Source of the DNA: Utricularia gibba
Taxonomy: Eukaryota; Streptophyta; Magnoliopsida; Lamiales; Lentibulariaceae
Assembly: GCA_002189035.1 (NCBI GenBank)
Contig: CM007991.1
Span: 682,001 to 746,000, forward strand
DNA length: 64,000 nt
Reading direction: 5' to 3'
Under the pieces are notes generated by a model. The model searched no databases. It was not told where the DNA came from and saw only the letters and a program-made list of their open reading frames with translations. The position numbers and the translations under genes are program-made. This document shows positions 1 to 9,559 of the stretch, in pieces; position 1 is the stretch's first letter; every line of letters begins with the position of its first letter.

Positions 1-174
1 GTTATCTATAATATTTAATAAATTTAATGCCGAGTCCAGTGTGTGACACGGGCTCGGCCCAACAAGGACCGTGACAATTATTTTTAATTAGTTGCGCTAA
101 TCACTGTATTATGATGAGTGTAAAGATACATATCGCCGATTAACCGTACTAGCCCTTTGAGTCCATTCTCTCCC
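1..174. other. Upstream region of the CCDC47-like gene
   Basis: This short leading stretch carries no gene I can support. It begins AT-rich and becomes more balanced towards the ATG at 175. It probably holds the promoter and 5' UTR of the following gene, but I see no clear TATA box. Confidence 0.3.
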
Positions 175-1955
175 ATGGCGAAATCGTCTTCTGGTTCGCT
201 ACTGGCTTCTTCTCCTTTTCGCATCTTCGTCCCAGAGGCGAAGCTTTGCTTTTTCTCTTCGCACTGGCCATCCTCTTCTCCATCTTCTTGCAGCAAATCT
301 CAGCCACTTCCGCCGCCGACTTCGAGGGATTCGATGCCGACGAAGATGAGGAGTTCCTAGTCCCCGATGCTAAGGAAGATTATTCCTTTTCTTCCTATCG
401 CACCCCGCACCCATCCATATCACTTTCCACTTCTACGCCGGAGTCTGAACGTGGTCCCCCAGACTCCCCCGTCGCCGATCAGGGTTCCGGTTCCACTCCG
501 AATGCCCCGACCACTTCCTCTTCATCGTTTGACTACTGGGACGAGGATGAATTCGAGGGTATTCCGCAGGAATCGAGTGTTCCTTCAGAAGGGAGGGCGG
601 CTACTGAGTCGAAACCGGATTCGGGTTCGGAGGCTGAGAAATTGGACGAAGATTCTGAATCGACCGCTGGAACCCAGTTCAGGATTGGTTCGTATTCCGT
701 TGAGATTGTTTGCGTTTCGTTTTTGATAATGTTTGCGATTAATTATTTCACCGGGAAAAGAGAGAACGAAAACATTGCGTTTGCCTGGGCGAGTAAGTTC
801 GCAGTTAAGGACTCAATTTTCGACAAGAATTTCAGTTTGCTAGGAGTCGGGGAGTCTGATGGTGCACCCCTTTGGTTGAAGGAGGGACAGAACATCTTCA
901 AGTTTTATGCAAGTGGAAGGAGATTTTGCACTGGGCTGCTGGCAACCATGGAGCTCAAAAGTAGGCATGATTTGATCTCCAAGTTGTACAATATGGTGAT
1001 TCCTTGCCAGGATGAGATCACTTTTGAAGTTTACATGAACGATGATGCAATGGATCATGTGATCTTCGCGTTAGCACGGAAGAAATTGGCAAAGACAATG
1101 CAAAAAGAGGTTAAAGATTTGCAGAGGTTTGCGGCGTTAGTGACGCCTCCTAGTGGGAGAAAGTGGGTTGCGGAGGAGCTGCAGGCTGTGGCAGAATCGA
1201 AGGAGGTTGCGGGAGATTTACTCACTGATGCTGTGCTTGATCAGGTTTGATCTAAAATCTCCCTTTTTCTTCCAGCCCTTCATCTAGTTGATATTCACAT
1301 TGTTTGTAGCTGCCGCTTGGCCTTCTAATCCCTCCCTCTCCCTTCCCCAGTGCTTATTTTTTGTCAGTTTGTATGCTAAAATGATGAACTGAAAATTGTG
1401 CTGCTGCATTTTCTGGGCATACATTTAGGTGTTCGGTGATAAATCCTTTGAAAAGTTTGGAAAGGGTTTCATCTCAATGCACTTGTCAGACCAACACGCT
1501 GGTTCTAACAAGAAGATGCTGGTATTCAAATTTGCTCTCCCTGATGTCGACCATATGGCTGACATGACTCGGTTGGTTGCTCTTGTACCATACTACATTG
1601 ATCAAATTGGGCGATACAAACTTAGCTCACATGTAAGCATTGAAAAGTCTGTTGATGTAATGTAGTCCCAAACTGATCAAATGCATAATCTGGTCACTTA
1701 TCTGCTTTTGTATACATACCTCAGGCTCGAACCAAAACAGAGGCAGCCAGATCAAAGGTTGCCCAAGAGGAGTACAAAGAACTTCAAAACAGCCGGCAGG
1801 AAGCCTTGCAGAAGAAGAAGGCTGAGGAAAGGAAGAAAGTGGAGGAGGCTGAAGCTAAGCTAAGCGCCGAAGCCCTTCGTAAGAAGGAAGCAAAAGAGCG
1901 TGCCCGCCAAATGAAGAAGGCCATGCCAAAGCTCAAGATGACCAGAGCTCATTAG
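175..1955 (+). CDS. CCDC47-like ER membrane protein (DUF1682, At5g49945 type)
   Basis: Relatives are CCDC47, an ER membrane protein of the PAT complex that helps insert multi-pass membrane proteins. Exons are 175-1244, 1429-1632 and 1725-1955, all with GT-AG introns and matching phases. The protein has an N-terminal hydrophobic signal, an acidic Ser/Pro-rich lumenal part, a membrane segment near 708-755, the conserved DUF1682 core, and a Lys/Glu/Ala-rich coiled-coil tail ending in a basic patch, as in the family. The start is odd. The ATG at 175 (MAKSSSG) is one frame away from the hydrophobic signal that starts near 246, and the signal's own frame has a stop at 150 and no ATG after it. Adding one base between 175 and 246 joins them and makes the total 1506 nt, about 501 residues, close to the family length. 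The identification is from remembered family motifs; the start is the uncertain part. Confidence 0.85.
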
Positions 1956-3148
1956 AGTAACCACTGTGCCACATCCTCAAAGCCCATCCATCCATCCAAC
2001 CATCAGTCCGTGAGTTGCATAACTTTCGTTTTTGTTCACTTGCCTTCCTTGGTGATAGTGTCTTTCAGATGATTCCTATATCGAATTTGTGTCATCCGTA
2101 CCTTGAAGAGCCAGACATAGTTATTTAACCAAGAGACTGTTTGTGCTCTCTGAATGTATTCACAGTTCAAGGATAAAGAGGTAGAACTCTCAGAGAAGCT
2201 AATGAAAAGCATTCATGGATGATACCAGGTGCGTTAGGCTATTGGAGGATTTAAATGACAGGATTTCTGATACTGTGTTTAGTTTCTGGGATCGCTTAAT
2301 ATTGAGGTCAGTAGGGAAAAGAGCAAGTCCTATGTGATCTTCTTCCAAATCCATGTCCTGACTCAACAACTCAAAAACCCTAAATCCATGACATCCACAT
2401 TACCGGTTCTGCCTCAGTTCTTCCATTGTCTCCTGCATTCTCATGTTCAGTCTTTGGTTCTGTCAAACCTGCTCAGTCTGCCCTAGAGATTCCTTCCCCG
2501 TCTCCATTGGGAGCTTTGCAAAAGCACAATGTGATATAAATATTCAAATTTAAAATTATTATTTATATTCATAAATTTTAAAATATTCGTATTTGAAATT
2601 ATCAAATATCACGTAAATAGATTGAACGTCTATATATTTTTTGTAACTATATCTTTTTATAAATTTTATTTTTTATGATATTTTATTTGTAAATTTTTTG
2701 TATAAAATTATTAACTTCTAATATTTTATGTTATTATATTTTAAATGTAGAAGGGGATGAGGGGATTCATCTTACCCCTAGCAGTCATCAACTTCAATAG
2801 TTTTTTTCCATCTTCAATTTTCTTGAAAAAATAAAATAACATAACAAATAATTTAGAAATGTAAAAAGACATTGCTCATAGTAAAAAATGAAATTGTTGC
2901 ACATGGCCTGTGGGACCCACACGCAATTGACAACTAAAAGAAGGTACAATATTAGAAAGACAAGGTCAACTCCTCCATAAATGTTTTTTAAATAATATAA
3001 TAATAAATTGCATATAGATGTGGTGATTATTTTAATTAAGATTACCCCAAGTTTGATAATCAGGTTACATGAAATGTTATTAATAAGGTCATTTAAACAT
3101 TTTTTAGGTCAAAACATGTACATCATATATACAACTTTTTTAGCCTCT

Positions 3149-3203
<55 letters not shown>

Positions 3204-3434
3204 ATAACGCAAAATTACCCACAAGCATCCCCAAAACATATATATTTTTTATGGTGAAAATTAATAATGAAATAATATGAGCATGTCGGCATCTTAGACT
3301 CGAGGGAGGGAGGGAGCGGGAAGATGGCGAGTGACGGTTGACCCCTTTTGACTTTGGGGGCTTACTGGGTAGCAGCATTTATGGCATCTTTCTGCTTCCC
3401 AACGCCTCGTTGGCCTGGTCTTCTTCATGGCATG
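1956..3434. other. Intergenic spacer with (AT)n tract
   Basis: The first 250 bases are probably the 3' UTR of the CCDC47-like gene. The rest is AT-rich and has no supported gene. A clean AT dinucleotide run lies at 3162-3201; short reading frames across it are low-complexity artefacts. Confidence 0.5.
3162..3201. repeat. (AT)n microsatellite
   Basis: About 20 uninterrupted AT dinucleotides follow a short ATT trinucleotide run. It is likely length-variable between individuals. Confidence 0.95.
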
Positions 3435-3441
3435 CTATAAG
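3435..3441 (+). promoter_or_regulatory. TATA box of the glycine-rich protein gene
   Basis: The sequence TATAAGT lies about 60 bases before the ATG at 3500, a usual distance for a plant TATA box with a short 5' UTR. Confidence 0.5.
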
Positions 3442-3499
3442 TATCTGAGCTGTGGGCGTAGATTGGTATGCAGAGTGAACTTGGAGGCGCTTTACAGAA

Positions 3500-4680
3500 A
3501 TGGGCTTCTCACGAAAATGGCAATGCTGTCTGCCCATACTCCTGATTGTGGTGTTGAATTTGGGTGCATTTTGCTTTGGAGATGTGTATGATCCAAATGA
3601 CTGGAGAGGTGGTTGGGATTGGGGAGGAAGAAGGCGAGGCTGGGGAGGACCGGGTGGCTATCGTCGTGGATGGGGCGGGCCGGGTGATTACGGTAGGGGA
3701 GGAGGCGGGTATGGACCCGGTGTTGGTCCTAGAGGAGGATTCGGACGCGGTGGCGGATTCGGCGGTGGGGTTGGTGCGGGTGGTCCAGGAGGTGGAATCG
3801 GAGCCGGAGGAGGAGGAGGAAGTGGAGGTGGAGGCCCCGGAGGAGGATTCGGTCAAGGTAGTGGGTTTGGAGCTGGTGTCGGTACCGGTGGCCCAGGTGG
3901 TGGCATCGGTGCCGGAGGCGGTGGTGGTGGCGGAAGTGGAGGTGGAGGCCCTAGAGGTGGATTCGGACAAGGTAGCGGATTTGGAGCCGGTGTCGGTACT
4001 AGCGGCCCCGGAGGTGGAATCGGCGCAGGAGGCGGAGGTGGTGGCGGAAGTGGAGGAGGAGGCCCTGGAGGAGGATTCGGACAAGGGAGCGGATTTGGGG
4101 CTGGTGTCGGTACTAGCGGCCCCGGAGGTGGAATCGGCGCAGGAGGCGGAGGTGGTGGCGGAAGTGGAGGAGGAGGCCCCGGAGGAGGATTCGGAAAAGG
4201 GAGCGGATTTGGGGCTGGTGTCGGTACTAGCGGCCCGGAGGTGGAATCGGCGCAGGAGGCGGAGGTGGTGGCGGAAGTGGAGGAGGAGGCCCCGGAGGAG
4301 GATTCGGACAAGGGAGCGGATTTGGGGCTGGTGTCGGTACTAGCGGCCCCGGAGGTGGAATCGGCGCCGGAGGCGGAGGCGGCGGCGGAAGTGGAGGTGG
4401 AGGATTCGGTCAAGGCAGCGGATTTGGAGCTGGTGTCGGAACCAGCGGCCCCGGAGGTGGAATCGGCGCCGGAGGCGGAGGCGGTGGTGGAAGTGGAGGC
4501 GGGGGTCCTAGAGGAGGAGGATTCGGTCAAGGCAGCGGATTTGGCGCCGGCATCGGGGCGCAGGTTGAGGAGCCACTCCACTCCACTCTGGATGAAGCAA
4601 AAGAGACAATGTCTTTCTTGTCCTCCATACTATACAACAATGCTTTGCAAGTCCCCGAAATCACTAGTGCGTTCATGTGA
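3500..4680 (+). CDS. Secreted glycine-rich protein with 38-residue repeats
   Basis: This is a single-exon glycine-rich protein, probably of the cell wall. It has a signal peptide of about 27 residues, a Gly/Arg/Trp/Tyr-rich head, and then tandem repeats of 38 residues containing GPGGGIGAGG, SGGGGPGGGFG and QGSGFGAGVG. Repeat starts are at 3767, 3875, 3989, 4103, 4217, 4330 and 4432, so most units are exactly 114 bp. The unit starting at 4217 is 113 bp because a run of four C is three C at 4229-4231. As written, the reading frame then shifts into Glu/Ala/Val-rich nonsense and stops at 4684. With one base added, the glycine frame stays open to a TGA at 4678-4680 and ends in a non-repetitive acidic tail (starting QVEEPLHSTLDEAKE), giving 393 residues. 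The exact cell-wall role cannot be read from sequence. Confidence 0.8.
3767..4545 (+). repeat. 114-bp coding minisatellite
   Basis: Seven tandem units encode the glycine-rich repeats. Spacings between unit starts are 108, 114, 114, 114, 113 and 102 bp. All except the 113-bp unit are whole codons. The central copies are nearly identical in DNA, which suggests recent expansion. Confidence 0.85.
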
Positions 4681-4684
4681 ATAA

Positions 4685-6064
4685 AAGACACACATGATTA
4701 ACCAAACATGAATCCATCGCTGGTGATAAAATGAAAAAAAAAGGATGAAATTTAATTTAATTGGTATTTTTATTTTTTATATAATATTTTTTATTCCAAA
4801 ATTAGATGGAATTTGAAAAGATTCCATGATATTGAAAGGAAGTACAGTTATATCATATCCCTACAATTAATAAATACATCCCAATTTATTCCCAAAGGAA
4901 ATGAGTCAATGACTAGTGAGCATTGAGTTGACTATGGATTTGACTTGCTTTGACTTTTAAATGCCACATTCTAAAGTAAAAAATGTGAAGAAAAAAAAAG
5001 GGACCTAATTGACAACTCTTCCCTCTGTGGGCGCCGTTCCTCGCCTTGATATGTGGGCCTGGGCTCATCAAATATGGGCCGGGCTCCAGATTACACCTTT
5101 CAGGCCCATTATGCAACACTTTTAGACCGTTTTGTTCGGCGGCAGTCCAAGTATTTTGCAACTTTCAGGCCCAGGCAATTAAATTGAGTATCCAAGTGGC
5201 ACCAACCAATTGGATGATGAGTAAGTGAAAACCCATGCACGTTTAGGTGTGTTTTTGTTTATGTGATTATATGATTTTAAAATTAGACTTATAAATTATA
5301 AGATGTTTAGTTGATAGGTTTAAATAAACCTGGGATTACGTGGGTTTTTTTTAATCTCATCTATGTTATTTAAAACAATATCCCTCCCTTCCTTTACTTA
5401 AAACAAATTAATTCCCTTTTTAATCTGAATAGCTATACACTATTTAAAAAATTAATCCCAATATATTAATTCATTTTAGGGTATTTTCGGGTATTTAAAA
5501 ATGAATATAAATTAAATTCATTTTATCTCATTCACATCAACCAAACACTACTTTAGGGTATTTCAATTTCTAAAAAATAAAAAGTACTTATTAATTTTTA
5601 ATTTTTTCAAATCGAATTTAATCGTAGTTAATAATGAAAGTGATTCTTAAACACTTCATCAAAAATAGAAGCTATTCCAAATAAATTTATTTTTTCAAAT
5701 CAAATTCTTGATGCTCATACTTAGATTCATTCTTTCATGAGACCTAAAATAGTGTATAAGTGATAGTTTGCATGATGTACAGAGTGATAGATACGTGCAG
5801 TGCAGCTAGTAAAACCTCAACGCTGCTGGAGTCAGGCTGAGGATCGGTTGATTAGCCGAAGATTCGAAGTTCGTGGATCGATATTCTGACATATGATATG
5901 AATATAGTTGTCTTGCTTCTTACACTAAACACACGCAAATGCTAACAAAGGAAGCTAACTAGCATCCAGTACAGCAACCATTTTCACTACTGCGAATCCA
6001 ATCCTGAAAATGTTATTGGTGTGGCAACCAGCAAGGCTGAAGTGGCTTGATCAGATGGAGAAGT
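4685..6064. other. Intergenic spacer with a GGCCCA cluster
   Basis: No coding gene is supported. The stretch is AT-rich apart from 5030-5175, where four TGGGCC/GGCCCA elements occur within about 120 bp. Such site II elements usually lie in promoters of housekeeping genes, yet no gene start is recognisable nearby. Confidence 0.45.
5053..5173. promoter_or_regulatory. Cluster of four site II (TGGGCC) elements
   Basis: TGGGCC occurs at 5053-5058 and 5075-5080, and its complement GGCCCA at 5103-5108 and 5168-5173. These match the plant site II/TCP-binding element. The cluster has no obvious target gene. Confidence 0.4.
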
Positions 6065-6410
6065 TCAGGGAAAAGGCCAAGGGAAGGGCAAAAAGGTTTG
6101 AGGAATTTGAGGTTTAGGCAAGATGGGTATAGGGAATTGGAATTGGGGTTGCGGAAGCAAGGGCAATGGAGGTAAGCAAGCGAACCCTACGCATGGCGGC
6201 GGCGGGGAGACGGCGGAGGTGGCGGGGACGGAGGCGGGGTGGTGGAGATGGTACCGGCGGGGGAGGAGACGGAGGGGGAGGTGCGCACCACGGTAATGGA
6301 GGGACACCTGGAGGTAAAGGATCCGTACACCATGCAATGGCACCCGTGACAAGAACCCCCCAAATGGCGAATCGGGCGGCGCACGACTGGATGGTCCAAA
6401 CCTTGTACAT
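6065..6410 (-). CDS. Small secreted proline-rich protein 1 (frame broken)
   Basis: This is the first of four related minus-strand genes. From the ATG at 6410 it encodes a short signal peptide, then an AWCTDPLPPG motif and a proline-rich run. The same Trp-Cys motif follows the signal in the copy at 9160-9519. The upstream frame then runs into Arg-rich nonsense, while the family C-terminus (PPPPCVGFACLPP and a Pro/Phe-rich tail) is in another frame that stops at 6065. Two one-base additions, at C4 runs near 6235 and 6212 (given on this strand), would join all parts into about 115 residues. A TATA box lies at 6456-6462. Function is unknown; a cell-wall or apoplastic role is only inferred from the secretion signal and proline content. 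Confidence 0.65.
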
Positions 6411-6455
6411 CTTGTTTCAATGCGGGGCGTACCAGATAGAGGTTGAAAGGACCGG

Positions 6456-6462
6456 TTTTATA
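6456..6462 (-). promoter_or_regulatory. TATA box of proline-rich gene 1
   Basis: TATAAAA on the minus strand lies about 46 bases before the ATG at 6410. Confidence 0.55.
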
Positions 6463-6464
6463 CC

Positions 6465-9159
6465 CACAAAATCACTGCATCACCTCCCCTAGCCCTAGGG
6501 CTGGGCCTGGAAATTCCTCATTCCTCCCTGGTAACAGTACACACAGAGGAGGATCGGCCACTCAGCTCGCAAACTGCCCTTTCCAAATTCCAAGGACACA
6601 ATGCCGGTCAAGACATGCTCTCTTCTACTAAACAACATCCAGCGCTCGATCAATCGGGACCCGCCAGGAAGAAGATGGGAATCGTCGCACCACGTTGATC
6701 AAAAAACCAACTGTTAAATTCAATATAAGATGGGTGGGACAACCACGTGAAAACTAAGCATATATCATATTAAAAAAAATTAGATTCAATTAATTATTAG
6801 TAATCTATAATTTATTTCTATATACTTAATCGTTTTTGTTTTATATTCTGATATGGAACCGTTTGTTCTAATACCAATGACTATAGGTCAAACACGAAGA
6901 TTTTGTTATGGTTTATTAAAAAATTGACCATACTTTATTAAGTGTGTGATAAAAATAAATATCGTATATATAAAAAATTATTCTTAATATATGAAAAAGA
7001 AAAATAGTATGACCAATTTTCCAAATAATTGATTTTGTTAGGGCGTAAACTAGCAAAGTGCACTGCTGATTTTTTCATTAATGATGGGAGAAAAATGGGC
7101 AGTCTTCATAAGCTTACTTCCCAGGGTTCATTCATTCATAGTTATTAAATGAAATGCATTTGGCTACTAAAAAAGGCATTAACACAAGCTGAAAATTGCA
7201 TGACCATGCCCTAGCGTTTGTAGCCATCGCAAAAACTAAGTACGAATTCAAAGGCATTAATTCACACTTTATTGACATTAAATTGTCAATTTTAATTCAT
7301 TTTCGATTAGTCTACCGATTTGCAGTCACTACGTACAATTAAAAATTATTTTATTTTATATAAATAATAATTTAATTTGATGATTAAACGTAAAACCTAT
7401 CCATCATCTAGATTTAATTAATCTTATGATTTTTATTTTAATGGTATTAAATTAATAATAGGAATTTATAATTTTTTTATAGTTTAGCCATTTTTTTCTA
7501 CGAAAGGTGGTGGGTCAAACGTGAAGCAGTTAGATCATGTAGAGATGGCGACGCGGTACGTGTCCAACTACGAATCGCAGTCGACGCGGCTTCACACGGA
7601 TGGGTGACGTGGACTGAATGTGAGGAAAGTTTTCCTTGTCCAAATGTCAACAATAGGCATAAATGAACACGCATTTATCCAACTTCGATCGACTATTCTT
7701 TCCATTGACTACAAAATAATAATAATAATTATTATTAATTGGTGTTTTAAACATTTACCATTTTTATTAACCATATATCATAAACTTATATTACATATCT
7801 TATAACTCATCTGATATAATTTGCATAATTTTTTCACATTTATAATACAACCTACCAAAAGGGGCTTAAGAGTGTGTTTTGATACGAAATTTAAATATAG
7901 TGGAAAATAGAAACATGCTAATGGAATAGTAATATATGGATATAGTTAGATATGTCTTGAGTGATAAAGTGTGAATGAGACGGAAAATATTTTATTTATA
8001 TGAAAAAATTATGATCTCATTATTTATTTATATGTAGTTCTTATTTTTATAAAATTCTACCTCCTCTAATAATATCATACTATAAATTATGAAATTTTAA
8101 ATTATGTTTTTTAATGATATGTTTTATAATTTTGTGTTAATATTTTTTATTTTTCAAAAAGGTATTTGATCTTCATAAATTTTCAAATCACAAAAAATAA
8201 ATATAATTTAAACTTTTTTACAAAATTTTAAAAAATAAATAATATAATATATTTAATTATATCATTAATGAATTCATATATGGATATTTGGATGAGGATC
8301 GGAAAATGGAACATGAAGTCCATATCCTAACCCACATATAAAATTGGATATATCCACACACAAATAAAAAACATTATTGGATATATGTAAAATTTGAGTA
8401 GCATTTATCTTACATAATTTTTTAAAATATTCACTTGTTATGCATTCATATCAAATTAAATCATTAAACATACTATTTTAATGATTATTAGTAACAAATA
8501 AATTATACCTTTTAATAGCTTCAATGATGAACATTCAACTTATTTGAAACATTTGTCCGTACTTCGATTTCAATCCAATGCACGACGTACCATATAATTC
8601 ATATAGCTTTTGTACTTTGAAATTAAATAGAAACTACATCGAACTTAGACTATTTGACTTGAATATTATCCTGAATAGAATGTATCAGGATAAATATTAA
8701 GTTTATACGTAACAAAGAACATTATATTTCTGAATTCGTTGCTCTACAATCTTCTTGTTACGTAAAGGCGAAATTTTTCATACTCTTAACCTAATCTCTT
8801 GATGATATTGCGATGGGTGTTGTCCTTCTGGCTTAAAGAATCAACTCAGATGGAAACTATGAATGATGATGATTTCTGATTGATTACACTGTGGCATCAC
8901 AGACAACACACATGGAATGGAAATGTTACATGCATTACAGAAACAGATGTGATGAAACGAGTGGGGGTGACTCCGAGGATGCCTTCATGCACTGTCACAA
9001 AACCTACTTTATTATCAGTTAGGGCAAGCCCTGAAAGATGAACTGGTACGGTGTAATTTGGGGTGTTCGAAGTCGATTTCGGTAGTGGATGATGGGGTTG
9101 TGGCAATGGTCTGTGGTAAGAGCAGGAGCAGGTCGAGGAAGAAACGGGATTTGGGGAAG
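6465..9159. other. Long AT-rich intergenic spacer
   Basis: About 2.7 kb with no gene I can support. Composition is strongly AT-rich with poly-A and poly-T tracts. The longest reading frame (7620-7805) is low-complexity. The segment at 7500-7620 is less AT-rich and contains TGACGTGG, but nothing recognisable follows. Confidence 0.5.
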
Positions 9160-9519
9160 TTAAGGAAAATGCCATGTCCAAGGAGGCATAGGAAAGGGGG
9201 GCCATGAGGGTACTGGTGGTAATGGAGGCAGAGGAGGTAAAGGAGGCCAGGGTATTGGAGGTAAGCACCAGATCCCAACGCATGGCGGCGGTGGCGTCGG
9301 TGGTGGCGGCGGCGGGGGTGCAGACGTGGGAGATGATGACGGCGCCAGTGGAGACGACGGCGGTGGAGCAGACGGCGGGGGAGGTGTGCACCATGGAAGC
9401 GGAGGAAATCCAGGAGGCACAGGATCAGTGCACCATGCAGCGGAACCCGTCACGAGAACAGCTAAAAGGGCTACATGGAGACAACACTTGACCATCCAAG
9501 TGTTGCTCATTTTGTGCAT
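9160..9519 (-). CDS. Small secreted proline-rich protein 2 (intact)
   Basis: This is the one copy of the local proline-rich family whose reading frame is unbroken: 119 residues from the ATG at 9519. It has a signal peptide of about 30 residues ending near GSAA, then the family motif WCTDPVPPGFPPLPWC, a proline-rich middle with Ser and Ala, the central CVGIWCLPP motif, and a tail of Pro/Leu/Trp ending WTWHFP. Four cysteines of the mature part occur in the pairs WC...WC and CVG..C, suggesting disulfides. A TATA box is at 9549-9557. Its intact frame is the best guide for repairing the frames of the copies at 6065 and 14436. Function is unknown. Confidence 0.75.
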   Translation of the reverse strand: MHKMSNTWMVKCCLHVALLAVLVTGSAAWCTDPVPPGFPPLPWCTPPPPSAPPPSSPLAPSSSPTSAPPPPPPPTPPPPCVGIWCLPPIPWPPLPPLPPLPPVPSWPPFPMPPWTWHFP

Positions 9520-9548
9520 GTGGTGTAAGAAGATGCTATCTTCTTCAC

Positions 9549-9557
9549 CTATTTATA
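9549..9557 (-). promoter_or_regulatory. TATA box of proline-rich gene 2
   Basis: TATAAATAG on the minus strand lies about 30 bases before the ATG at 9519. The same nonamer occurs in front of gene 3. Confidence 0.6.
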
Positions 9558-9559
9558 CA

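Noticed and set aside
3509-4581. Long minus-strand and alternate-frame open frames over the glycine-rich gene
   Set aside because: They are by-products of GGN codon repeats, which contain no stops in several frames.
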